This document shows, in pieces, positions 39,307-48,269 of a stretch of DNA of 64,000 nucleotides. Source of the stretch: Phytohabitans flavus (GTDB lineage: Bacteria > Actinomycetota > Actinomycetes > Mycobacteriales > Micromonosporaceae); assembly GCF_011764545.1 (NCBI RefSeq), contig NZ_AP022870.1:6640001-6704000 (forward strand), written 5' to 3'. The position numbers and the translations under genes were made by a program. The notes under the pieces are model-generated. The model saw only the letters and a program-made list of their open reading frames with translations, made no database searches and had not been told where the DNA came from. Positions within the stretch are counted from its first letter, which is position 1. Each line of letters begins with the position of its first letter.

Positions 39307-40440
39307 TCATTTCGCGACGACCGCCGCGACCTTGCTGATCGGCTCGGCCAGGGCGTTGATCGAGTCGGACAGTTCCTTCAGCTCGTCCTGGTTGAGCTGG
39401 TTGTGCAGCTTCCAGCCGTCGCCCGCCCGGTGCTTGCCCAGCGTGGTCTCCACGTTGGCGAACTCCGTGTCGAGCTGTGTGACCAGCTCAGGCGCACGCT
39501 GCTCCAGCGCGGGGCGGAGCGACGCGATCGCTGCCTTCGAGCCCTCCAGGTTGGCGGCGAAGTCCCACAGGTCGGTGTGCGAGTAGCGGTCCTCCTCGCC
39601 AGTGATCTTGCCGGAGGCCACCTCGTCGAGCAGTTCCTTGGCGCCGTTGGCGAGTTGGAGCGGGGAGAGCTTCTCGGCGTTCGCCTTCGCGACGATCTCG
39701 TTGACGTCAGCCATCAGCTTGTCGGCCAGCGGGCCGTCCTTGGAGATGTCGCCGGTCGTCCACAGATCCTTCTCGATCCGGTGGAACCCGGTGAACTCCA
39801 TGCCCTCCTCGATGACCTCCTCGCGCCCGTCGATCTTCGGGTCGAGGTCACCGAAGATCTCCGCGACCGGCTCGATCCGCTCCCAGTACGTACGCGCGAT
39901 CGGGAACAGCTCCTTGGCCTTGGCGACATCGCCGCCCTTGACCGCCGCCACGAACTGCTGGGTCTGCTCCAGGAGCGCGCCGGTCTGGCTCTTGACGTAC
40001 CGCTGGTAGCTCTCGGTGGCCGAGGCGAGCGCGGCGTCGGCGGTCAGCGGCGCGGCCGACCCGTTCACCTTGAGCGCCCCGCGGATGCCCTTGCCCACCA
40101 TGCCCGGCTTGCACGCCGTTTCGTACGTACCCGCCGGCAGCTCGACGTGCAGCTCGCGGCTGAGGCCCGGCGCGATGTTCTCCACTTCGCCCATCACCCG
40201 GTCACCCTGGGCGTACACGTAGAACTCCGTGACCTTGACGCCCTTGTTGGTCACCTTGAAGGTCACCGTCCCGGCGTCGACGTCGGTCGTGGCGACCTCG
40301 CACACGCTGTCGGTCGCGTTGACCACGATCGGGCCGGCGGCGGCATCACCCTCCGAGCCGGCGTCGTCGGAGCAGGCCGCGAGGGCACCGCCGGCCAAGG
40401 CGCCGGCCGCGGCGAGGGCGAGGATTCTGTGGGTACGCAT
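39307..40440 (-). CDS. efeO: Iron uptake system protein EfeO
   Basis: 377 residues. Lipoprotein signal with lipobox LAAC (C23). An N-terminal cupredoxin-like domain (~35-125, with VTEFYVYAQGDRVMGEVENI) and the imelysin-like M75 domain (~140-375), carrying the HxxE motif in FHRIEKDLW, form the full-length EfeO. It delivers Fe2+ to the EfeU permease. Middle gene of the efeU-efeO-efeB operon. Confidence 0.95.
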   Translation of the reverse strand: MRTHRILALAAAGALAGGALAACSDDAGSEGDAAAGPIVVNATDSVCEVATTDVDAGTVTFKVTNKGVKVTEFYVYAQGDRVMGEVENIAPGLSRELHVELPAGTYETACKPGMVGKGIRGALKVNGSAAPLTADAALASATESYQRYVKSQTGALLEQTQQFVAAVKGGDVAKAKELFPIARTYWERIEPVAEIFGDLDPKIDGREEVIEEGMEFTGFHRIEKDLWTTGDISKDGPLADKLMADVNEIVAKANAEKLSPLQLANGAKELLDEVASGKITGEEDRYSHTDLWDFAANLEGSKAAIASLRPALEQRAPELVTQLDTEFANVETTLGKHRAGDGWKLHNQLNQDELKELSDSINALAEPISKVAAVVAK

Positions 40441-40459
40441 CGTGCGGTTCTCCTTGCGG

Positions 40460-41341
40460 TCAAGCTGCCTGTGGTGCGGCGGAGGCCGGGGCGTCGGGGG
40501 CCGGCTTGGGCGGCGTGGGCCGCTTGCGGCCGGGGATGAGGAAGAGCAGCAGCACGGGTACCGCGTACGCCAGCCAGGCGATGACCTCCAGCACTGTGGG
40601 CGCTGGGGTGATGTTGAACATGCCGGCGAGCAGCGCGGCGTACCACGTCGACGGGTCGAGGGTGCTGGAGATGTCGTACGCCAGGGAGTTGAGGCCCGGC
40701 AGGATGTCGGCCTCCTGGAAGTCGTGCACGCCGTACTTGAGGATGCCGGCCGCGACGAGTACCAGAAGTACGCCGGTCCAGGTGAAGAACCGGGTCAGGT
40801 TGATCCGTACCGCGCTCGCGTAGAGCAGCACGCCGACCACGATGCTGGTGAGGATGCCGCCCAGGATCGCGAGGAGCGGCCCGGTGTCGCTCTCCGCGCC
40901 CTGTACGGCGGCGAAGAAGAGCAGCGCCGTCTCCAGCCCTTCGCGGACCACGGCAAGCAGGGCGAAGAGCACCACCGCGATCGGCCCGACCGCGATCGCG
41001 CGGTCCAGCCCTTCACGCAGCTCGCCCGCGATGGACCGGGCGGCCCGCCGCATCCAGAAGATCATCCAGGTGACGAAGCAGACCGCGGCCACGGAGGTGA
41101 TGGCCTCGAAGAGCTCACGGTCCCGGTAGTCGGCGAGCAGCGAGGTCCGTGTGTACGTGAGCAACGCCCCGAAGCCCACGGAGAGCGCGACCGCGACGGT
41201 GACGCCGAGGGCGACCCACGGCAGGCGGTTGCGGCGGTCCGACTTGACGAGGAACGCGATGAGGATGCTGACGACCAGCGTGGCCTCAAGCCCTTCGCGG
41301 AGGCCGATCAGGTACGTCGCGAACAGCGGGTTGTCGCCCAT
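40460..41341 (-). CDS. efeU: Ferrous iron permease EfeU (FTR1 family)
   Basis: 293 residues with seven membrane helices. Both REGLE iron-passage motifs are present, at 15-19 and 133-137. The Pro-rich cytosolic tail is short. Imports Fe2+ (or Fe3+ after oxidation) across the cytoplasmic membrane. First gene of the efeUOB operon; a DtxR-like iron box lies 18-37 bases ahead of its ATG. Confidence 0.95.
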   Translation of the reverse strand: MGDNPLFATYLIGLREGLEATLVVSILIAFLVKSDRRNRLPWVALGVTVAVALSVGFGALLTYTRTSLLADYRDRELFEAITSVAAVCFVTWMIFWMRRAARSIAGELREGLDRAIAVGPIAVVLFALLAVVREGLETALLFFAAVQGAESDTGPLLAILGGILTSIVVGVLLYASAVRINLTRFFTWTGVLLVLVAAGILKYGVHDFQEADILPGLNSLAYDISSTLDPSTWYAALLAGMFNITPAPTVLEVIAWLAYAVPVLLLFLIPGRKRPTPPKPAPDAPASAAPQAA

Positions 41342-41358
41342 GGTGTGACTCCGGATCC

Positions 41359-41378
41359 TTAGGCACCCCTAACTTAGG
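41359..41378 (-). promoter_or_regulatory. DtxR/IdeR-type iron box ahead of efeUOB
   Basis: TTAGGCACCCCTAACTTAGG. It contains the inverted TTAGG-N4-CCTAA and agrees with the 19-base consensus TTAGGTTAGGCTAACCTAA at 12 positions by eye. It lies 18-37 bases ahead of the efeU start. Repression by an iron-loaded DtxR/IdeR protein is inferred from the operon's function. Confidence 0.6.
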
Positions 41379-41546
41379 GCAGCCACACCTTCTCTCCTCA
41401 CCACGCCGCGAGTCAAGTCAACGCCCTGTGACGCACACCGCCCCACCAGGCCTTTTGGACTCAATCAAGATCATGAAGGACCATCTCGCGCCCTGTAGCG
41501 CCACTACTCTTCACCCCACCCCAACCCCTCAAAGTCAGGTGATCTT

Positions 41547-42140
41547 GTGAAGTCACTCCGCGTTTCCCGCGTCCCTCTTAGCTTCGTCGCAACGGCACTA
41601 GCACTCGTTGCCACGGTCGCGTTGATCGTCCTTTCGCCGCTCGCATTGCCGATCCTCGACGACAGCGACCGGGATTGGGAGCGACTAAGCCTGATCGGGC
41701 AGTCCTACGGCGCGATATCGGCCATACTTGCCGCAGCGGCGGTGGTCGGCGTCGCATTCACGCTCATCCTCCAGCAACGCCAGATGCGCGAGGCTCGCAG
41801 GCTGGCGATTCGTCAATTTCACACGAATCTACTGGCGATGGCCATAGAGAACCCGGAGCTGCTACAGGCGTGGGGCAACTTTCCGCACCCCAAGGACGCC
41901 GAGCCACGGTTGACTGTCTACACGAATCTCGTGCTCAACTATTTCGTGCTGCTACACCAGACGAGCAGTGCTGATTTGGAGGAAATCAGGCTGCATCTTA
42001 GGTTTATGGCGAACAGCGAGTGGGCTCGCCGCTACTGGAGGGACGCAGCGGAGGGCTGGACCGCCACCTATACAGGTAGGTCTCGGCAGATAATCGACAT
42101 ATTCGCGGAGGAACTGGGTCAGCCTAAGGCTGACGCGTAG
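41547..42140 (+). CDS. DUF6082 family membrane-anchored protein
   Basis: 197 residues. Two helices near the N-terminus (~12-34 and ~55-75) and a cytosolic domain with QRQMREARRLAIRQFHTNLLAMAIENPELLQ and EWARRYWRDAAEGW, the pattern of DUF6082. Function unknown; often found as scattered accessory copies beside Scr1/DUF397 genes. Base composition is visibly less G+C-rich than the flanking housekeeping genes. The preceding 205 bases hold the efe control region and an AT-richer stretch. Confidence 0.75.
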   Translation: MKSLRVSRVPLSFVATALALVATVALIVLSPLALPILDDSDRDWERLSLIGQSYGAISAILAAAAVVGVAFTLILQQRQMREARRLAIRQFHTNLLAMAIENPELLQAWGNFPHPKDAEPRLTVYTNLVLNYFVLLHQTSSADLEEIRLHLRFMANSEWARRYWRDAAEGWTATYTGRSRQIIDIFAEELGQPKADA

Positions 42141-42189
42141 TCGGGGATCCGAGGTGGTCCAGACCGGACCACCTCGGCCACGGAAGCGG

Positions 42190-42399
42190 CTACGCTGAGC
42201 GGTCGAACTCTCCGGCGCGGAGAGAGCCGACGAAGTCCCGCCACATTGCGGGACGGAACTGAAGAACGGGACCCTCAGGGTCCTTCGAGTCGCGCATCGC
42301 GATGCCCTCGGGCATCGTGGCAATCTCTACACACTGGCCGTTGCCCGCGCTGCGGGTGCTCTTGCGCCAGATAACGGGGGCGTTGATAGACGCAAACAT
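42190..42399 (-). CDS. DUF397 domain protein
   Basis: 69 residues: VIWRKSTRSAGNGQCVEIATMP, then IAMRDSKDPEGPVLQF and WRDFVGSLRAGEFD, a complete DUF397 protein. These small actinomycete proteins are encoded beside Scr1-type helix-turn-helix regulators, where they act like toxin partners or morphogenesis modulators (BldB-WhiJ-type pairs). Here it follows the regulator on the same strand, 31 bases away. Confidence 0.92.
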   Translation of the reverse strand: MFASINAPVIWRKSTRSAGNGQCVEIATMPEGIAMRDSKDPEGPVLQFRPAMWRDFVGSLRAGEFDRSA

Positions 42400-42430
42400 T
42401 CGCGCCGTTCCTCTCCTTGAACCACTGAAG

Positions 42431-43285
42431 TCATTGCTGACTGGCGTGCGCGACCTTGTTGATGAGCTCGACAGAGAGCTTCGGGCTCAGCGCGACCGAG
42501 CGCAGCGACTCATAGCTCATCCAGTAGCTCCGCAGCTCGTCCTGCCGACTCCGGAACACCCCGCCGGTCATGCCCTCGCAGTAGACGAGTGGATGATCCG
42601 AGTTGCCGGAGAACTCGAGGATGACGAACGACCCCGCTAACGCCCGATGGGCGCCAGCCGAGAACGGGAGGATCTGAACGGTGATCATTTTCCGCTCGTT
42701 CGCCTCCGCCAGGCTGGTGAGCTGGCGACGCATGACGTCCGGACCGCCGATCTGACGGCGCAGGACCGCCTCGTCGAGGATGACCGACAGCTTGGGCGGC
42801 GGATCACGTGTCAACACGGCCTGACGCGCCATCCTTACAGCCACCCGCTGGCCGTGCACCTCGTCGTCTTCGTAGATCCCGTCCGCCTGGATGACCGCGC
42901 TCGCATACTCGGCGGTCTGCAACAGCCCAGGCACGATCTGTGCCTCGTAGTTGTAGATGCCGATCGCTTCGGCCTCGAACCCGATGTACGTCTCGTAGGC
43001 GTTTGGCAGCACGTCACCGTACGCCTCCCACCACGCTCGCTGCCGGGACTGCCCTGCGAGCGCCCGGATTCGTGCTCGGGCGTCTTCGGCGACGGCATAC
43101 GCCTCGAGCAGCCGGTCCAGGTCCTTGGGCCGGACGCCCGTATTGGCGGTCTCGATGCGGCTCAGCTTGGATTCTGACCAGCCGAGCTCAGCGGCCACGT
43201 CCGCCACCGTGCGGTCGGCACGCAAGCGGCGCAACTCGGCGCCCAATTGCCGTCGCAGGGTGGTAGGGCTTGGCTTTACTGCCAT
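42431..43285 (-). CDS. Scr1-family helix-turn-helix regulator (DUF5753)
   Basis: 284 residues from the ATG at 43285. Xre-type HTH (LGAELRRLRADRTVADVAAELGWSESKLSRIETANTGV) followed by the DUF5753/Scr1 domain (AIGIYNYEAQIVPGLLQTAEYASAVI; RRQIGGPDVMRRQLTSL). Pairs with the DUF397 gene downstream. Such pairs regulate development or secondary metabolism and resemble toxin-antitoxin modules. Divergent from the gene at 43441. Confidence 0.92.
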   Translation of the reverse strand: MAVKPSPTTLRRQLGAELRRLRADRTVADVAAELGWSESKLSRIETANTGVRPKDLDRLLEAYAVAEDARARIRALAGQSRQRAWWEAYGDVLPNAYETYIGFEAEAIGIYNYEAQIVPGLLQTAEYASAVIQADGIYEDDEVHGQRVAVRMARQAVLTRDPPPKLSVILDEAVLRRQIGGPDVMRRQLTSLAEANERKMITVQILPFSAGAHRALAGSFVILEFSGNSDHPLVYCEGMTGGVFRSRQDELRSYWMSYESLRSVALSPKLSVELINKVAHASQQ

Positions 43286-43440
43286 CGTGCATACCGTACA
43301 CGCAAGTTGAGCAGCCAGGTTGCAACAAGATGGCATCAGATGCACTTGCATCTGTGACGTACACCATGCACTCTGAGAGTACGACGACAACGGAGTCGAC
43401 GCGCAGCCACCGAGTCGGGTCAAGACCGTGGGAGGCAGCC

Positions 43441-43749
43441 GTGCTGGACGAGCGGACTTTGGTCCCCGAGATCCCTGAGCTGCCCTGGCAGCTGCGACTC
43501 GGCCTGGTGTTCGTCGATGAGAAGCCGACTCTCTTCGCCCTCTACCGGCGCGACGAGGACGGCACGGGCGGGCGTGTGGTCGCCTGGCTGATGGTTCTCC
43601 CCGGCGACCACGCCGTGCTGATCCCGGTCGACGAGTCGCCCAGCCGCCCGATCGTCACGACGCTGCGGAGCGTGCAGCGGCGGTGGCTCCGACTGCTCGA
43701 GTCGGAACTTGTACAGGTCGTGGGGCCACAGGCCCAGCACATGCTCTGA
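43441..43749 (+). CDS. Small hypothetical protein beside the Scr1/DUF397 pair
   Basis: 102 residues from a GTG preceded at good spacing by GGGAGG. No signal peptide or helix; contains FALYRRDEDGTGGRVVAWLMVLPGDHAVLIPVDE and a basic helical end. I do not recognise the family. A longer form from an upstream ATG (43330) is open but Thr/Ser-rich and lacks a ribosome-binding site. Divergent from the regulator, so possibly under its control. Confidence 0.55.
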   Translation: MLDERTLVPEIPELPWQLRLGLVFVDEKPTLFALYRRDEDGTGGRVVAWLMVLPGDHAVLIPVDESPSRPIVTTLRSVQRRWLRLLESELVQVVGPQAQHML

Positions 43750-43900
43750 TCAAGTCACAGGGACCGGACCGGCGGGTCGGTGGCGGCAAACACCGGCCCG
43801 CCGCTCCTTGTCCAGGCCCAAGAGGGACCCGCGAGGCGCACAGCAGCCCGGCGCAAAAGAGATCACCGCAAAGCCGCCCGCAGCCAGTACCGTTTGCGGG

Positions 43901-44056
43901 GTGAAGGTGCTCCTGCCCTGGCTGGCCGTGCTCGCGGTGGTCCTCCTGCTCGACGCCATGCACCTCGGCGCGCTGGCCACCGCCGTCGCCGTCAGCTGGC
44001 TCGTCTACTGCGTGTGGACGTGGGTCCGCCCCAGAAACCGAAACCGGGCAAGCTGA
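43901..44056 (+). CDS. Small two-helix membrane protein
   Basis: 51 residues from a GTG (VKVLLPWLAVLAVVLLLDAM). Two hydrophobic segments (~4-20 and ~25-43), then a basic tail RPRNRNRAS whose codons already belong to the first 40-bp tandem-repeat unit. Not recognised. The ribosome-binding site is weak (GCGGG). Real expression is plausible from the amphipathic layout only. Confidence 0.4.
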   Translation: MKVLLPWLAVLAVVLLLDAMHLGALATAVAVSWLVYCVWTWVRPRNRNRAS

Positions 44057-44150
44057 CCGCGTCCGTCCCCCAAAAGCGAAACCGGGCCGGCTGACCAACG
44101 GTCCGGCCCAGAAAAGCGAAACCGGGCCGGCTGAGCGCCGGCCCGATCAG
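44031..44150. repeat. Three-unit 40-bp tandem repeat
   Basis: Units begin near 44031, 44071 and 44111. Units 2 and 3 share GCGAAACCGGGCCGGCTGA exactly, with diverged 16-17-base spacers; unit 1 differs (CCGAAACCGGGCAAGCTGA). It abuts the 166-bp palindrome on its right and eats into the end of the small CDS on its left. Purpose unknown. Confidence 0.8.
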
Positions 44151-44314
44151 GGTCTGTCCGGTGGGTCTTCGTGGGGCTGCGGCGGGTCCAGACGACGACC
44201 AGCGGCACCGGGCGAAAGGCCACATACAACACCGGTATGCGACCTTCCGCCCGGCACCCCTGGACCGCCGCCTGGACCTCGCCTCGCACCCACAAGACCC
44301 ACCGGACAGACCCT
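44149..44314. repeat. 166-bp palindromic interspersed element, copy 2
   Basis: AGGGTCTGTCCGGTGGGTCT to its mirror at the right end. Same length as the element at 4123-4288, nine substitutions, no indels. The outer 21 bases of each end pair perfectly; the halves remain largely complementary to the centre near CATACAACACCGGTATG. Lies 11 bases behind the ahcY stop codon, so it could end ahcY transcription. No transposase or clear target duplication. Confidence 0.85.
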
Positions 44315-44325
44315 GGAAGCGTCAC

Positions 44326-45818
<1,493 letters not shown>

Positions 45819-46017
45819 GAAAGCTCCTGTCGAACGCGTTTGCAAACGACCCCACACCATACGCGGGCGCTGTCGGGGGATATCCGGAAGGCTCGGACCC
45901 GGTTACCAACCAGCGCGCGGGGCGGCGGGTCATGAGCGGCCTGTCCGCTCAAATCCCACCGCCCCGCGCATCCCCCGGTTTGGTTCCCCCGCGCGTGACT
46001 CGGACCTTTCGTCGCGA

Positions 46018-46063
46018 TAACGCTGCGTGGTTATAGCGTTACATTGCGCTACCGCAGTGTCAA
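46018..46063 (-). promoter_or_regulatory. ahcY promoter with palindromic operator-like site
   Basis: On the minus strand a consensus -35 TTGACA (46063-46058) is followed 16 bases on by TAACGC, with TATAAC a little further. TAACGCT (46018-46024) and AGCGTTA (46035-46041) form a 7-bp inverted repeat over the -10 region. Located ~200 bases before the ahcY start in the 365-base gap 45819-46183, which also has a small hairpin (GAGCGG/CCGCTC, 45934-45950) and no gene. Confidence 0.45.
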
Positions 46064-46183
46064 GCGAATCCGGAAATTTCCTGATCTGCGTGTCTGTGCT
46101 GATGACGCAAACGCGCAGCTGAGGGCACGGCTACCCGCTCAGGGCGCACGGCCAGTAGAGGCGGATACCCGCCGAGAGTCGAC

Positions 46184-47281
46184 CTACGCCGGTACCGAGG
46201 CGACGAACGCCTCTCCGGTGCCGACGAACGAGAGCGCACCGGGCCCATCCGGCGCGAACGCCGCCTGGCCAGCGGTCAACTCCACCGCACCGGCGCCGTC
46301 GTCCACGGTCAGCTCGCCGGCCAGGCAGAGCACCACTCTCGGCCCGGTCACCACCAACTCCACGGCGCCGGATGCGGGGCGCACCTGGTACAAGGTGAAC
46401 TCGGCGGCCGGCGTGGGCCAGGTAACGATCCCGGTGCCCACGGGCACGGACCGGACGATCGGGTCGGACAGCACCTCGAAGCGGAGCACCCGAAGTAGCT
46501 CGTCCACATCGACGTACTTGGGCGTGAGGCCGCCGCGCAGCACGTTGTCACTGGCCGCCATGATCTCCACGCCGGTGCCTTCGAGGTACGCGTGCAGGTT
46601 GCCGGCCGGCATCCAGATCGCCTGACCGGGCGCAAGCGTGACGTGGTTGAGCAGCAGCGCGACAAGCACCCCGGGATCGCCTGGATAGGCGGCGGCGAGC
46701 CGGCGGACCAGCTCAGGCGCGTCGGGCGCCGCCGCGGCCTCGGTCACCACGGCAGCGGGGAGTCCCATCAGCTCGGCCATGGCGGGACGCAGGTCACCCG
46801 CGCCGAGCGCGGACAGCGCCGGCTTGAGCGCCTCCGTGTCCAGAGTGGACAGTACGGCCACGGACGCCGCCGGGTCGCGAAACCCGCACAGCACCTCGAA
46901 ATCCGACACCGCCACGAGCATCTCCGGCTTGTGGTACGCGTCGACGTAGCTCGGATGCCCGGCCGCGTGCCCTTCCCGCGCCTGCTCCGCGTCCGGGTGG
47001 GCCTGGAGCGACAGCGGCGCCGCGGCGGCGAGTACCTTCATCAGGTAGGGCAGCCGAGGCCCGAAGCGCGCCACGACCTCGCCGCCGAGCACGCGCGCCG
47101 GCTCGGCGGCGATGATGTCGGCCAGGCTCACCCCGTCGACCGTGGCCGGGTCGCCCGGGTGGGCGCCCAGCCACAGCTCCGCCTCCGGCCCCTCGCTCGG
47201 GACCGGCCGCCCCTGGAGGCTCGCGATCGCTGACCGCGAGCCCCAGGCGTACGGCCGGATGCGCCCGGCGAGGTGCCGCAT
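46184..47281 (-). CDS. manA: Mannose-6-phosphate isomerase, class I
   Basis: 365 residues. Zinc-site blocks PLSLQAHPDAEQA and YHKPEMLVAVSDFEVLCGF, the catalytic region IWMPAGNLHAYLEGTGVEIMAASDNVLRGGLTPKYVDVDELL, and the cupin end follow in family order. It interconverts mannose-6-phosphate and fructose-6-phosphate, feeding GDP-mannose for lipoglycans. The ATG overlaps the CDF transporter stop by four bases; the two, with the SIS-type isomerase, form one operon. Confidence 0.95.
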   Translation of the reverse strand: MRHLAGRIRPYAWGSRSAIASLQGRPVPSEGPEAELWLGAHPGDPATVDGVSLADIIAAEPARVLGGEVVARFGPRLPYLMKVLAAAAPLSLQAHPDAEQAREGHAAGHPSYVDAYHKPEMLVAVSDFEVLCGFRDPAASVAVLSTLDTEALKPALSALGAGDLRPAMAELMGLPAAVVTEAAAAPDAPELVRRLAAAYPGDPGVLVALLLNHVTLAPGQAIWMPAGNLHAYLEGTGVEIMAASDNVLRGGLTPKYVDVDELLRVLRFEVLSDPIVRSVPVGTGIVTWPTPAAEFTLYQVRPASGAVELVVTGPRVVLCLAGELTVDDGAGAVELTAGQAAFAPDGPGALSFVGTGEAFVASVPA

Positions 47282-48228
47282 CAGCCCGCGGCCGGGGCCG
47301 GCGCCGGCTCGGCCGGCACCTGGTAGATGTCCGGCTCCAGGTAGATGACCCGGGCGATCGGGACCGCCTCGCGGATGCGGGCCTCGGTCGAGTTGATGTG
47401 CCGGGCGATGTCCTCGCCGGTCTCGTGGCCGAGAATCGCGATCTTCGCGGCGACGAGCAGCTCCTCCGGGCCGAGGTGCAGCGTCTTCATGTGGATGATG
47501 CGCTCGACCTCGGGGCCAGCGGTGATCGCCGCCTCGATCCTGGCCTGGTCTTCCAGGGTGGCGCTCTCGCCGAGCAGCAGGCTCTTGGTCTCCAGCGCGA
47601 GCACGATCGCGATCGTGACCAGCAGGATTCCGATCGCGGCGGTACCGACCGCGTCCCAGACGCCGTTGCCCGTGATCAGCGTCAGCACCACGCCGAAGAG
47701 CGCGAAGATCAGACCGAGCAGCGCACCGAGGTCTTCGAGCAGCACCACCGGCAGCTCGGGTGCCCGCGCCCGGCGGACAAACTGCACCCACGACGCCTTG
47801 CCCCGCACGTGGTTGGACTCGACGATCGCGGTGCGGAACGAGAAGGACTCAAGCACGATCGCGACGGAGAGCACGACCACCGGGACCCAGTGCCAGCTCT
47901 CGATCGCGTGCGGGTCCTCGAACTTGTGCCACGCCTCGTAGAGCGCGAAAAGCCCACCCACGCTGAAGAGCACGATCGACACGATGAACGCGTAGATGTA
48001 GCGCTCCCGGCCGTACCCGAAGGGGTGCTGCGGGGTGGCCCGCCGCTGCGCCCGCCGGCCGCCGAGCAGCAGCAGCGCCTGGTTGCCGGAGTCGGCCACG
48101 GAGTGGATCGACTCGGCCAGCATCGACGACGACGCGGTGAGCCCCCACGCGATGAACTTGGTGACCGCGATGCCCAGGTTGGCGAGCAGCGCCGCGACGA
48201 TCGCCTTTGTGCCGCCGGAAGCACTCAT
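47281..48228 (-). CDS. Cation diffusion facilitator (CDF) family transporter
   Basis: 315 residues. Five to six helices; the metal-site signature SMLAESIHSVADSGNQALLLLG (helix 2), HPFGYGRERYIYAF and a matching site in helix 5 (VLLEDLGALLGLIFAL). The C-terminal domain has the ferredoxin-like ISFEIHI-type pattern (RIIHMKTLHLGPEELLVAAKIAI). It exports Zn2+, Co2+, Fe2+ or Mn2+; metal unknown. Sits between two sugar-phosphate isomerases, a fixed arrangement in some actinobacteria. Confidence 0.9.
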   Translation of the reverse strand: MSASGGTKAIVAALLANLGIAVTKFIAWGLTASSSMLAESIHSVADSGNQALLLLGGRRAQRRATPQHPFGYGRERYIYAFIVSIVLFSVGGLFALYEAWHKFEDPHAIESWHWVPVVVLSVAIVLESFSFRTAIVESNHVRGKASWVQFVRRARAPELPVVLLEDLGALLGLIFALFGVVLTLITGNGVWDAVGTAAIGILLVTIAIVLALETKSLLLGESATLEDQARIEAAITAGPEVERIIHMKTLHLGPEELLVAAKIAILGHETGEDIARHINSTEARIREAVPIARVIYLEPDIYQVPAEPAPAPAAG

Positions 48229-48269
48229 GCCCGCACTCGCTTCGTCGCAGGCTCGCTCCGCTCGCTCAT
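48225..48269 (-). CDS. 14-codon micro-ORF bridging two genes (possible coupling peptide)
   Basis: ATG at 48269 overlaps the SIS-isomerase stop (ATGA), and its own TGA overlaps the CDF start (ATGA). Encodes MSERSEPATKRVRA. The DNA carries the imperfect repeat GAGCGAGCGGAGCGAGC. It may only keep ribosomes moving between two genes; I have no evidence for a stable peptide. Confidence 0.3.
   Translation of the reverse strand: MSERSEPATKRVRA

Noticed and set aside
44031..44150. Tandem repeat as a CRISPR array
   Set aside because: Units are contiguous 40-mers with related spacers, only three copies, and no cas gene in the window.
45819..46017. SAH or SAM riboswitch ahead of ahcY
   Set aside because: No recognisable conserved core; only a small GC hairpin at 45934-45950.
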